Of a DNA stretch of 64,000 bases, positions 1-9,972 are shown one piece after another (position 1 is the stretch's first letter; every line of letters starts with the position of its first letter). The notes below the pieces were generated by a model that was given only the letters and a program-made list of their open reading frames with translations, searched no databases and was not told where the DNA came from. Origin of the DNA: Sphingobium sp. B2D3C (GTDB lineage: Bacteria; Pseudomonadota; Alphaproteobacteria; Sphingomonadales; Sphingomonadaceae); assembly GCF_025961835.1 (NCBI RefSeq), contig NZ_JAOQOK010000001.1, positions 1,984,001 to 2,048,000 on the forward strand, written 5' to 3'. The position numbers were made by a program, and so were the translations under genes.

Positions 1-1732
1 GCAGGACGACGATGTGCTCCACCCGCCCGCTTGCCGTGTCGACGGCCAGCGTCTCGCGCCAGCCATGGCGGGGCTCGGCGAGATAGCCCTCCCCGCGCGC
101 CAGCGAAAGCGCAAGGTCGGGCGCCTTTTCGAGCGGCTCGCGGTCATCGACATGGGGCAGGCTCGCGATGTTGTAGGATGGCGGCGGCAGCATCATCGCC
201 CATTCCAGCGTGCCCGCATTCCACGGATTGCGGCGGGTGCGCGGCGCGTGGAAAATCTGCAGCGCGATATCGATGACGAACAGGGCCACGCCGGTCGCCA
301 TCACAAAGCCGCCGACCGACGAGAGCAGATTGTAGCCCGTCCAGCCGAGCCCCTCGGGATAGCTGTCGATGCGGCGGGGCTGGCCGAGCAGGCCGACCAG
401 ATGCATCAGGAAAAAGGTCAGGTGAAAGCCGGTGAAGATCAGCCAGAAGGCCGCCTTGCCGAGCGTGTAGCTATACTGCCGCCCCGTAAAATGCCCGAGC
501 CAGTAATAGGCCGCCGCCAGCATCGGGAAGACGAAGCCGCCGAACAGCACATAATGGAGATGCGCGGTGACGAAGGCGCTGTCATGCGCCTGCCAGTTGA
601 ACGGCACCATGGCGACCATCACGCCGGTCAACCCGCCCATCACGAAGGTGACAAAGAAGCCGACCAGATACAGCATCGGCAGCTTCATCTGCGGCCGGCC
701 GGCCCATAGCGTGCCCAGCCAAGCGAAGATCTGTACGCCGGTCGGCACCGCCACCAGCGTCGAGGCGGCGGAGAAGAAAGCCAGCGCCATATGGGGAATG
801 CCGACGGTGAACATGTGGTGGACCCACAGCCCGAAACTCAGGAAGCCGAGCGCCAGGATTGCCGCGACGATCCAGCCATATCCAAGGATGCGGGTCCGCG
901 CCATGACCGGCAGGATCGTCGAGATCGCGCCCGCTGCGGGCAGGAAGATGATGTAGACCTCGGGGTGTCCGAACAACCAGAAGAGGTGCTGCCACAGCAG
1001 GGAGTCCCCGCCGCGCGCCGCGTCGAAGAACGGCCAGCCGAACGCGCGTTCCAGTTCGAGCAGGATGGAGCCGAGGATGAGCGGCGGGAAGCCGATCAGC
1101 ATCATCAGCGCCGTCACCAGCATGTACCAGGCGAACAGCGGCATCCGATCCAGCGACATGCCGGGCGCCCGCAGTTTGAGGATCGAGACGACGATGTCGA
1201 CCGCCGTCACCATCGCGGAAATCTCCACAAAGGTGATGCCGAGCAGCCAGAAGTCGGAATTGATGCCCGGCGAATAGGGTTTGGACGAGAGCGGCGTATA
1301 CATGAACCAGCCCGCATCGGGCGCGATGCCCAGCAGCATCGCCACGATCAGCATGGTTCCGCCGAACAGATAGCACCACCAGCCATAGGCCGTGATGCGC
1401 GGGAAGGCGAGATCGCGCGCACCCAGCATCTTGGGGAGCATGTACATCGCGAACCCTTCGAACATGGGGATCGCGAACAGGAACATCATGATGCTGCCAT
1501 GCATCGTGAACAGCTGGTTGTAGATATCCGGCCCGACAAAGGCGCTGCCCGGCGTCGCCAGCTGGGCGCGGATCAGCATCGCCAGCAGACCGCCGATCAG
1601 GAAGAAGATGAAGGCGGTTACCATCAACCGCACGCCGATCACGCTGTGATTGACCGTCGAGATGGTGCCCCGCCAGCCGCGCGGCGTTCCCCAGATGCGC
1701 TCAAGGGCACGATGAAGCTGGAGCGCCTTCAC
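1..1732 (-). CDS. ctaD: Cytochrome c oxidase subunit I (partial, C-terminus beyond the left edge)
   Basis: This is the catalytic haem-copper subunit of an A-type terminal oxidase; it reduces O2 and pumps protons in the inner membrane. About 577 residues are visible and the frame runs off the left edge, so the protein is longer than a minimal subunit I (about 530-550) and may carry a C-terminal extension or fused subunit III-like part. Visible ligands are the helix II haem His in FTMHGSIMMF, the CuB His with the crosslinked Tyr in LFGHPEVY (A1-type Glu present), the CuB His pair in LWVHHMF, and the late haem His pair in TAHLHYVLFGG. The start is a GTG at 1732-1730 that overlaps the stop of the subunit II gene in a GTGA arrangement, so the two are translationally coupled. 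The family assignment is secure; the exact subtype (caa3 versus aa3) is inferred from the ctaG/copD neighbours. Confidence 0.93.
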   Translation of the reverse strand, partial: MKALQLHRALERIWGTPRGWRGTISTVNHSVIGVRLMVTAFIFFLIGGLLAMLIRAQLATPGSAFVGPDIYNQLFTMHGSIMMFLFAIPMFEGFAMYMLPKMLGARDLAFPRITAYGWWCYLFGGTMLIVAMLLGIAPDAGWFMYTPLSSKPYSPGINSDFWLLGITFVEISAMVTAVDIVVSILKLRAPGMSLDRMPLFAWYMLVTALMMLIGFPPLILGSILLELERAFGWPFFDAARGGDSLLWQHLFWLFGHPEVYIIFLPAAGAISTILPVMARTRILGYGWIVAAILALGFLSFGLWVHHMFTVGIPHMALAFFSAASTLVAVPTGVQIFAWLGTLWAGRPQMKLPMLYLVGFFVTFVMGGLTGVMVAMVPFNWQAHDSAFVTAHLHYVLFGGFVFPMLAAAYYWLGHFTGRQYSYTLGKAAFWLIFTGFHLTFFLMHLVGLLGQPRRIDSYPEGLGWTGYNLLSSVGGFVMATGVALFVIDIALQIFHAPRTRRNPWNAGTLEWAMMLPPPSYNIASLPHVDDREPLEKAPDLALSLARGEGYLAEPRHGWRETLAVDTASGRVEHIVVL

Positions 1733-2385
1733 TGCCCCTCCCCCGCCACAAAGCGCGCCCAGCCCGCCTCATCATGCGCGACGACGCGGAAGGCGTGACC
1801 CGTGTGCCCGGGGCCGCAAAACTCGGCGCACAGGCCGTGATAAACGCCCGGCACGTTGGCCTCGATGCGCAGGACGTTGCGGTGGCCGGGAATGGCATCC
1901 ATCTTGCCCGCAAGGCGCGGCACCCAGAAAGCGTGAATGACGTCACGCGTCCACAGTTCGACATCAACCGGTCGGCCGGCGGGAATGTTGAGCACATCCT
2001 GCGTGACGACACCGCCGGTGCGGCCGGGATGCGTGAAGGTCCATTGCCATCGGCTCGCTTCGGCAACGATGCGCAGGGTCTGCGCATCGTTGCGCGGCAG
2101 CAGCCGCTCGCCAATGACCAGACCATAAGCCAGCAGCACGACGAGAACGACGGACGGGAAGATGAGCCCGCCGCCGATGATCCACCGCTTGGCCGAGGTC
2201 GGGCGCTCCAGTGAGCCGCGTCGAAAGGCGAGCGCGAGCAGCGCGCAGACCAGCACAAGGATCGCCACCGCCCCGGCCAGCATGACCCACCACAAGGATG
2301 CGATGGCATCCGCTGCAGGCCCTGCGGGCTCAAGCGTCGAGTAGCGGCCGGCGCAGCCGCTGGAGAAAAACGCCGCGCCGGGCAT
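1729..2385 (-). CDS. ctaC: Cytochrome c oxidase subunit II with an altered CuA site
   Basis: A protein of 218 residues that receives electrons from cytochrome c and passes them to subunit I. It has a short N-terminus with a possible lipoprotein Cys (SSGCAG), two transmembrane helices (about residues 28-52 and 66-90), and a periplasmic cupredoxin domain. The CuA site shows the first His (VIHAFWVP) and the pair of Cys in CAEFCGPGH, but the position three residues after the second His, normally Met (HxxM), is His (GHTGH). No cytochrome c domain is fused. The N-terminus is unusually short; a 12-codon out-of-frame reading starts 38 bases upstream and ends TAATG on this start, so a lost signal peptide or a sequencing frameshift is possible. 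The gene overlaps the subunit I gene by 4 bases. Confidence 0.88.
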   Translation of the reverse strand: MPGAAFFSSGCAGRYSTLEPAGPAADAIASLWWVMLAGAVAILVLVCALLALAFRRGSLERPTSAKRWIIGGGLIFPSVVLVVLLAYGLVIGERLLPRNDAQTLRIVAEASRWQWTFTHPGRTGGVVTQDVLNIPAGRPVDVELWTRDVIHAFWVPRLAGKMDAIPGHRNVLRIEANVPGVYHGLCAEFCGPGHTGHAFRVVAHDEAGWARFVAGEGQ

Positions 2386-2421
2386 TATGACCCGAGAGCG
2401 CAGACAGCGTAAAGGACGGCC

Positions 2422-2934
2422 ATGCCCAGCACCGAACAGCGCGAAGATGCGTTGACCGACCCGATCAGCGCGAACCCCTCGTTCGATGACGCGGAATCGA
2501 AAATCGCCGTGTCCGGCCACCCCGTTCACGCCATGCTCGTCTCGTTCCCCATCGGCCTCGCGGCCTGCGCGCTGGGCGCCGATCTCTTCTATTGGTGGAC
2601 CGGAGACGGCTTCTGGGCGCGCGCGGCGCTGTGGAGCACCGGCATGGCCTTTCTGATGGGCCTGCTCGCCGGCCTTTCCGGAACCGTCGAGCTGCTTAGC
2701 GTGCCGGGTATTCGCGCTCGTGCGGCAAGCTGGACGCACTTCATCGTCGCGATCACCCTGCTGTCCGTCCTCGGCGCCAATTGGGGCTATCGGCTGTCCG
2801 GTTATGAGTCCGCCGTGCTCCCTTATGGCCTGCTGCTCTCCGTGCTGTCGGCCATTTTCGTGGCCTTTGCCGGGTGGCATGGCGGCAAGCTGGTGTTTGA
2901 CTATCAAATCGGCACCTCGTCGACCGGCAATTGA
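2422..2934 (+). CDS. DUF2231 family membrane protein
   Basis: A 170-residue integral membrane protein. After a charged 30-residue N-terminus comes the DUF2231 signature SGHPVHAMLVSFPIGL, then four hydrophobic segments (roughly 35-55, 68-90, 102-122, 132-152). DUF2231 proteins have no firmly established biochemical role; the conserved HPxHxxLVxFPIGL motif with two His suggests metal or haem contact, but that is inference. The gene lies head-to-head with ctaC (36 bases between the starts) and its last 31 bases overlap the end of the copD-like gene on the other strand, so it sits inside the oxidase locus facing the other way. Its promoter region must be shared with ctaC. Confidence 0.82.
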   Translation: MPSTEQREDALTDPISANPSFDDAESKIAVSGHPVHAMLVSFPIGLAACALGADLFYWWTGDGFWARAALWSTGMAFLMGLLAGLSGTVELLSVPGIRARAASWTHFIVAITLLSVLGANWGYRLSGYESAVLPYGLLLSVLSAIFVAFAGWHGGKLVFDYQIGTSSTGN

Positions 2935-3401
2935 CGGCCGCGCGGCGTCGTCAGCCAGTCCGGCATGGTCAAGTCGATGGAGGGCTTGCTTAGTACGATC
3001 GCAAAGATCGCCGCGCACAGAAGGAGGGCGAGCAGCACGAGCGGCAGGATCGGCGAGGGCTGGCGCTGATTGCCATGCTCGCCCATCCGCACGACCAGAT
3101 TACCAATCCAGGCGTGCAGCCCGACCAGCAGCCCAACGAACAGCAGCTTGGCGAACATCCACGGCACGAACACTTCGCGCAGGAACAGCAGCGCCGTGCC
3201 GGCCGAAACCGCGACCACCGCAGCCGGCGTCAGCAAATGCGTATAGCCATAATGGGAGAACCGGCGGATGCGCTGATAAGCCTGCTGGCCCTGCCCGCGC
3301 TCATGCTGCGCCAACAGCAGCGGCAAGGCGATCAGGCCGGCGGCCCACAACAGGATCGCGGCGATGTGCAATCCCTTGATGAGCGGAATCCATGCTGTCA
3401 C
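2904..3401 (-). CDS. CopD-like / DUF-type oxidase-locus membrane protein
   Basis: A 165-residue membrane protein with four hydrophobic helices. Conserved His residues lie in the first helix (LIKGLHIAAILLWAAGLI) and in the loop FSHYGYTHLLTPAAV; this pattern is seen in CopD-domain proteins and in HemJ-like haem proteins. Proteins of this kind often accompany caa3-type oxidases and CtaG, where a role in copper or haem delivery is presumed rather than proven. The start is a GTG at 3401-3399 that overlaps the ctaG stop in a GTGA arrangement, so the two are translationally coupled. The 3' end overlaps the convergent DUF2231 gene by 31 bases. Confidence 0.8.
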   Translation of the reverse strand: MTAWIPLIKGLHIAAILLWAAGLIALPLLLAQHERGQGQQAYQRIRRFSHYGYTHLLTPAAVVAVSAGTALLFLREVFVPWMFAKLLFVGLLVGLHAWIGNLVVRMGEHGNQRQPSPILPLVLLALLLCAAIFAIVLSKPSIDLTMPDWLTTPRGRQLPVDEVPI

Positions 3402-4117
3402 GCGGGTGCCCACCGCCAGCCATCGCTCCAGGCGCGCCGCGCGATCAATCCGGCGATCACGGCATAAGGCAGCATCGCCGGCACGCACATGATCAACCCG
3501 GCAAGCTGCTGATCGTGCAAGGGATCGATCCCATAGGCCAGGGGCGCGATGCGATGATGGGGATAGAGCACGCCGGGCGCGAAGGTGATCAGGGCGCCCA
3601 GCAGGCCCATCTGCCCGACCCCGGCGGCAAGCGTGACCATCGCGGCAGGCCATGCCGCACGCGCCGAAAGTATCGCGCGCCAGAACCAGATGGCGGTGCC
3701 GAGCAGGGAAATCTGCATCAGCCAGTACAGGGCATGATGATTGAGCGCTGCCGTGTAGAAAGCGGGGATGTGCCAAAGCCAGAGCGTGCCCGTGGATACA
3801 GCGAAGGGCAGCGCCGCGCTGCCGGAGCGCCCGCGCGGCAGAAGAAGCGCAAAGACCGGCGCCGCGCAGACGACCAGCAGAATGTGGTGCACGGTTCTCG
3901 CGGAGAACAATGCGCTTGCGAGCGCACAGAGCGGCGACACGAAGGCGACCAGCATGATGCCGCAACCGGCGGCCACGAGACCGGGCTGCTGTCGCCCGAC
4001 GGTCGCGAGCAGCAGGATCGTCCCGCCCAGCATGGCGGCCAACAACCAGGGATCGAAGTTCCAGCTAAGGAGCAGCAGGCTCGGGTCCGGTGGTGCGCCA
4101 CAATAAGGGATATTCGT
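3398..4117 (-). CDS. ctaG: Cytochrome c oxidase assembly factor CtaG (caa3 type), apparent ACG start
   Basis: A multi-spanning copper-insertion factor for the CuB centre of haem-copper oxidases (caa3_CtaG family, about seven helices). Motifs include LWLWHIPAFYTAALNHHALY and the conserved late block GVLYPHH. The usual N-terminus of this family (IPYCGxPPxP...W(N)xDP) is encoded, NIPYCGAPPDPS...SWNFDP, but no ATG, GTG or TTG lies in frame between the upstream stop and this block. The codon exactly where Met is expected is ACG (4117-4115), preceded by a good Shine-Dalgarno (AGTAGGA, about 6 bases away). The alternative is a TTG at 4045, which would cut off 24 conserved residues. With the ACG start the protein has 239 residues. 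Coupled to the copD-like gene downstream. Confidence 0.82.
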   Translation of the reverse strand, partial: TNIPYCGAPPDPSLLLLSWNFDPWLLAAMLGGTILLLATVGRQQPGLVAAGCGIMLVAFVSPLCALASALFSARTVHHILLVVCAAPVFALLLPRGRSGSAALPFAVSTGTLWLWHIPAFYTAALNHHALYWLMQISLLGTAIWFWRAILSARAAWPAAMVTLAAGVGQMGLLGALITFAPGVLYPHHRIAPLAYGIDPLHDQQLAGLIMCVPAMLPYAVIAGLIARRAWSDGWRWAPA

Positions 4118-4382
4118 GACGATCCTACTTCCCCCAGATTTCGCATGGCAGCACTTAGTGGCCCGAACAAAGCGTTCGCTTCATGAATCTGAACGTCATC
4201 AGCCCATGTGGGTTCCCGTACACGTGTGCTGCGCCCCCGGGCGCGACGCTTCGTCCAGCCCATTGACGGCGAAGAAGCGGAAGTTTAGGCGAAACCTCAG
4301 AACAGAGTCGGGATTCCGACCGGCAAAAAGTCGGAACAACTTTCCTAAAATCCCGGATTTCCCTCTGTTACTCAGCACCTTA

Positions 4383-4456
4383 GCGGGTGTAGCTCAATGG
4401 TAGAGCAGCAGCTTCCCAAGCTGACGACGGGGGTTCGATTCCCCTCACCCGCTCCA
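4383..4456 (+). tRNA. tRNA-Gly (anticodon CCC)
   Basis: A 74-base cloverleaf. The acceptor stem GCGGGTG pairs with CACCCGC, the D-arm is AGCTCAATGGTAGAGC, the anticodon loop TTCCCAA sits in a CAGC/GCTG stem with anticodon CCC, the T-arm carries GGTTCGATTCC, and the CCA end is encoded. It reads the Gly codon GGG. The 265 bases between ctaG and this gene hold no other gene that I can support. Confidence 0.95.
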
Positions 4457-4636
4457 ATTTCCAGAAATTCCTACCAGCATTAAGCCGCCGAACCGGTTGA
4501 ATTTTCCCGCTCGCACGGTGCATTTGAGGGTAGCCGCTCCACTGCGCTTGATCCACGCAGCGGAGGTCGGCAGATTCAGCGCGTGATGGCCGCTTCCTGA
4601 CTGATGCGGCCCATTCGTCGGCTCGGGAGACAAAGA

Positions 4637-5455
4637 ATGCGATCAGCGCTGGCAGCCCTCGTCATGATGATCGGCGCGATGTTTCTCTCGAGCGCAGCGA
4701 CTGCCCAGCCGGCGCAGGCCTCCTCCGGGGGCGAGCCGTCTTCCGCTGCCTGCGTGAAAGACTCGAACGTCGACAGTTGCTGGCAGGCTGGCGTCGCGGC
4801 GGAACGGCGGGGCGATGCACGCGCCGCCCTCGCCGCCTATGAAGCATCCTGCGACGCGGGTTTTCAAGTGGGCGGCTGCTATGAGGCCGGGAAGATCTAT
4901 TTTCTGAACAGCACGCTGCGGGACTATGGCGACGCGAAGGAGAAAATGGCGCGCGTCTGCGATTCATCCGACATCGGGATCGGCCCCTATGCCTGCAAAT
5001 ATCTGGGGATCATCTACCGCAGGGGCCTCGCCGGCCAACCACAGTTGGACAGGGCGTTCAACATCCTGTCCCGCGCCTGCTTCCTACACAATGACAGCCC
5101 GTTCATCGACGGAAATGGCTGCGAAATCCTTGCGGACGACATTCCCGACGCTGATGCGATGGGCGTCTCCGACGATTTGTGGGCGCCCGACTATATCGCT
5201 TATCTGGCCTTCGCGATGGGCTGCACCGACGACATGCCAGCACTCTGCACCCGCGCGCTGACGATCCATGACCGCGCCGTTGCCACATCGGCCGGCTGGC
5301 TCGCGCGCTGCGCCGAGGATACCGGGGCAGTGCAGTTCTCGGGGCGTTGCGGGGATCTCGCGCGCGCCGCTACCATCGACAATTTCGACCAGCGTCAGGC
5401 CCTTCGCCAGCGTCTCGTGCGGATGTTCGTTCGCGCGACGGAATATGCGGGATAG
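4637..5455 (+). CDS. Exported Cys-rich Sel1/Hcp-like repeat protein
   Basis: 272 residues. The chosen ATG begins a clear signal peptide (hydrophobic stretch LAALVMMIGAMFLSS, cleavage after ATAQ) and has GGGAGA upstream; an ATG 33 bases earlier would give a less typical leader. The mature protein has more than a dozen Cys, many in pairs separated by about 8-10 residues within helical repeats (for example ASCDAGFQVGGCYEAGKIY and RRGLAGQPQLDRAFNILSRAC). This is the pattern of Helicobacter Hcp-type Sel1/TPR-like repeats in which each helix pair is locked by a disulphide. It is therefore probably a periplasmic or secreted protein-binding scaffold. The partner and role are unknown. It is a single-gene unit, convergent with the CinA-like gene. 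Confidence 0.75.
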   Translation: MRSALAALVMMIGAMFLSSAATAQPAQASSGGEPSSAACVKDSNVDSCWQAGVAAERRGDARAALAAYEASCDAGFQVGGCYEAGKIYFLNSTLRDYGDAKEKMARVCDSSDIGIGPYACKYLGIIYRRGLAGQPQLDRAFNILSRACFLHNDSPFIDGNGCEILADDIPDADAMGVSDDLWAPDYIAYLAFAMGCTDDMPALCTRALTIHDRAVATSAGWLARCAEDTGAVQFSGRCGDLARAATIDNFDQRQALRQRLVRMFVRATEYAG

Positions 5456-5500
5456 AGCACGCCCCCGCATCACCGCCAGGCGCGGGCCGCCCTCTGTGTG

Positions 5501-6256
5501 TCAGATACCGCCGTCGACCGGCTGAAAACCCGCCGCGACCAGCGCCGCGTTGAGATCGTGCACGCAGGCGTCGAGCCGCGCCTGATCGGTGGCGCGGACT
5601 ACGAAATTGGCCCCGACCTTGCCTTCGCGGAAGAAGGGATAGCTGCCGATCTGGCACCCCTCGTGCCGCCGCTCGATCTGGGCGAGCTGATCGGCAATTT
5701 CGCTTTCGGCGACATTGCAGCCGATCGTCCGCGAGAGCAGCGGCGCGCCGCCCTCCAGCTTGCCGGTCAGTTCCGCGAGCATGCCTGCTGTGATGTGCGG
5801 CACACCGGCCATGATGAAGATGTTGCCGACCTGGATACCCGGGGCGCCGGAATAATGATTCGGGATCAGCGCGGCGCCCTCCGGCACGCGCGCCATGCGC
5901 AGCCGCGCCTCGTTGATGCCACCGCGCGAGGCGTAATAGGCTTCCAGAATTGCACGCGCTTCGGGATGGACGACCACGGGCACGCCCAAGGCAGCCGCAA
6001 TGGAATCGACGGTGATATCGTCATGCGTGGGGCCGATGCCGCCGGTGGTGAAGAGATAATCGTTGCGGGCGCGCAGAATATTCACTGCCTCGCCGATCGC
6101 CGCCGCATCATCGCCCACCACGCGCACTTCCCGCAGGCGGATGCCCTGCACGTTCAGCCAGGTGCCGATCTGCGCCACATTGCGGTCCTGCGTGCGACCA
6201 GAAAGAATCTCGTCGCCGATCACGAGAAGGGCGGCAGTCCAGATGCGTTCGCTCAT
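5501..6256 (-). CDS. CinA-like molybdopterin-binding domain protein
   Basis: 251 residues covering the MoCF/MoaB-Mog-type domain found at the N-terminus of CinA. Motifs are the start LVIGDEILSGRTQDRN, the central TTGGIGPTHDDITVDS and the late MAGVPH. The PncC-type C-terminal nicotinamide-mononucleotide deamidase domain of full CinA is absent, so this is the stand-alone form common in alphaproteobacteria. The domain can hydrolyse ADP-ribose or NMN-related compounds or bind molybdopterin in relatives; which one applies here cannot be told from sequence. It lies 65 bases downstream of the start-distal end of the GFA gene on the same strand and may be transcribed with it. Confidence 0.88.
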   Translation of the reverse strand: MSERIWTAALLVIGDEILSGRTQDRNVAQIGTWLNVQGIRLREVRVVGDDAAAIGEAVNILRARNDYLFTTGGIGPTHDDITVDSIAAALGVPVVVHPEARAILEAYYASRGGINEARLRMARVPEGAALIPNHYSGAPGIQVGNIFIMAGVPHITAGMLAELTGKLEGGAPLLSRTIGCNVAESEIADQLAQIERRHEGCQIGSYPFFREGKVGANFVVRATDQARLDACVHDLNAALVAAGFQPVDGGI

Positions 6257-6321
6257 GGTCCGGCTTTAGACCCGGCGCCGCATCGCGCCAAGCGAGACCG
6301 GAAAATTTCTGCCCTGCGCTG

Positions 6322-6834
6322 TCATCCGCCGCCAGCCGCGCGCTGGACGATGAGCGCCTCAAGGCGCGAGAAACGGTCGGGCGGGAGGAGTTCCGCCGGA
6401 TTGTAGGTAGCCTCAAAGCACGGGATATCCTCGGGCAGCGCCGTCCATGGCATTTTGCTGGCGGTGAAGATCACTGCGTCCAGCTTCACCCGCGCAGGGT
6501 CGTCCAGCGTGCCGACCCGCACCCCCGCGCCGAGCCTGCCCAGCCGGGGATAATAGCTCCAGAGCGCCGTGCCGCATGCAGTGCAACGGCAGATGATGTG
6601 GTCGCCGCCACTGCCTGCCTTTACGACATGCTCGCTGAGCCTTCCGCTCAAGAGGTCCACGCATTCCGCTTCCAAGAACATGTTGACGACCGACGTCGAC
6701 CCCGTCTGCACCTGGCAGCGCCGGCAGTGGCAATTGTTCACGAAGATCGGCGCGCGCGAAACGCGATAGCGCGCCGCGCCGCACGCGCAGCCTCCGCTGA
6801 GGTCCCCTCCGGCTATTTCGGCAGCGTCCTGCAT
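6322..6834 (-). CDS. GFA-domain (CENP-V fold) zinc protein
   Basis: 170 residues of the GFA family, named after a glutathione-dependent formaldehyde-activating enzyme, although most members have no proven activity. Zinc ligands are visible as GGCACGAARY, NNCHCRRCQ and CRCTACG, giving the two Cys clusters of the fold, and the late block with a short C-terminal tail is normal. The ATG at 6834 is the nearest start before the domain. It diverges from map with 63 bases between the starts. Confidence 0.85.
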   Translation of the reverse strand: MQDAAEIAGGDLSGGCACGAARYRVSRAPIFVNNCHCRRCQVQTGSTSVVNMFLEAECVDLLSGRLSEHVVKAGSGGDHIICRCTACGTALWSYYPRLGRLGAGVRVGTLDDPARVKLDAVIFTASKMPWTALPEDIPCFEATYNPAELLPPDRFSRLEALIVQRAAGGG

Positions 6835-6897
6835 TGCGTCCCCCCTTCCCCTGGCAAGCCTATCGCCTTTCCGCACGCCTCCCCCTATATGGAGCGG

Positions 6898-7722
6898 ATG
6901 ACGACCTATCTCACGCCGACCGCCGAAACCCAGAACGTCCGCACCTCCGCCATCAAGCTGCATGGCCCGGAGGGCTTTGCCGGAATGCGCAAGGCGGGCC
7001 GGCTGGCCGCCGAGATTCTCGATGCGATCGTACCACTGGTCGTGCCGGGCGCGAAGACCTCCGACATCGATGATTTCATCCGCCAGATGATGCTGGATGC
7101 CGGCGCCGTCCCCGCGACACTGGGCTATCACGGCTATGCCTATAGCTGCTGCATCAGCCTCAACAATGTGATCTGCCACGGGATGCCGGGCGACAAGCCG
7201 CTCAAGGACGGCGACATCGTCAACATCGACGTCACCCCGCTGGTCGAGGGCTGGCATGGCGACACCAGCCGCATGTACCTGGTCGGCGATGTACCGGTGA
7301 AGGCGCGGCGCCTGGTCGACGTGACCTATGACTGCCTGATGCTGGGCATCGAGCAGGCCAAGCCGGGCAATCATCTCGGCGACATCGGCCATGCGATCCA
7401 GAGCTATGCCGAGCGGCATCGCTATGGCGTGGTGCGGGATTTCTGCGGCCACGGCCTCGGCCGGGTGTTCCATGACGCGCCCGAGGTGATCCATGTCGGA
7501 CGGCCCGGCACCGGCCCCGAATTGCGGCCGGGCATGATCTTCACCATCGAGCCGATGATCAATGCCGGCAAGCCGACCGTGAAGATGCTCGAGGATGGCT
7601 GGACGGCGGTCACGCGCGACCGATCGCTCTCGGCGCAGTTCGAGCATTCGATCGGCATTACCGAGGATGGCTGCGAGATTTTCACGCTCAGCCCCAAGGG
7701 TTTGCACCGCCCGCCTTATTGA
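6898..7722 (+). CDS. map: Methionine aminopeptidase type I
   Basis: 274 residues; removes the initiator Met from nascent proteins. The five metal ligands are visible: Asp in VNIDVTPL, Asp in WHGDTSRMY, His in CGHGLGRVFH, Glu in FTIEPMIN and Glu in QFEHSIGI. The substrate His is in TLGYHGYAYSCC. I chose the ATG at 6898 because GGAG lies 4 bases upstream; an ATG at 6889 adds only MER. It is single, followed by a 259-base gap before glnB. Confidence 0.95.
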   Translation: MTTYLTPTAETQNVRTSAIKLHGPEGFAGMRKAGRLAAEILDAIVPLVVPGAKTSDIDDFIRQMMLDAGAVPATLGYHGYAYSCCISLNNVICHGMPGDKPLKDGDIVNIDVTPLVEGWHGDTSRMYLVGDVPVKARRLVDVTYDCLMLGIEQAKPGNHLGDIGHAIQSYAERHRYGVVRDFCGHGLGRVFHDAPEVIHVGRPGTGPELRPGMIFTIEPMINAGKPTVKMLEDGWTAVTRDRSLSAQFEHSIGITEDGCEIFTLSPKGLHRPPY

Positions 7723-8320
<598 letters not shown>

Positions 8321-8382
8321 CCGTTTCCGTTCGCTGACCGAAGACCCGCAACAACTCAGACCAAAGAGAAGGTAACATCCTC

Positions 8383-9795
<1,413 letters not shown>

Positions 9796-9817
9796 TCCCC
9801 AGGATTAAGCGAAACGG

Positions 9818-9848
9818 AAGGCCCGGGATCGAAAGATCCCGGGCCTTT
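9818..9848 (+). terminator. Rho-independent terminator of glnBA
   Basis: A perfect 13-bp GC-rich stem (AAGGCCCGGGATC, loop GAAA, mirrored arm) directly followed by TTTTG, 22 bases after the glnA stop. Confidence 0.92.
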
Positions 9849-9937
9849 TGTTGTGGGTGAATGCCGATGACCCACGCCGACTTCACGCATAGGGCGCGCG
9901 AATCATCGTCGCTTGTCATCCGCAGGGCCGCTCTCTA

Positions 9938-9962
9938 CCCCCTGAGCGAAGCTGGGGGAGGA
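9938..9962 (+). promoter_or_regulatory. Hairpin covering the ribosome site of the MATE gene
   Basis: CCCCC at 9938-9942 pairs with GGGGG at 9954-9958, with an inner AGC-GAA-GCT helix. The right arm is part of the Shine-Dalgarno GGGGGAGGA of the MATE gene (ATG at 9973). The fold would hide the ribosome site; whether it is regulatory is inference. Confidence 0.45.
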
Positions 9963-9972
9963 TCGCGCGACA

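Noticed and set aside
6889..6897. Earlier ATG for map
   Set aside because: It lacks its own ribosome site; GGAG lies between the two ATGs and fits the second one.
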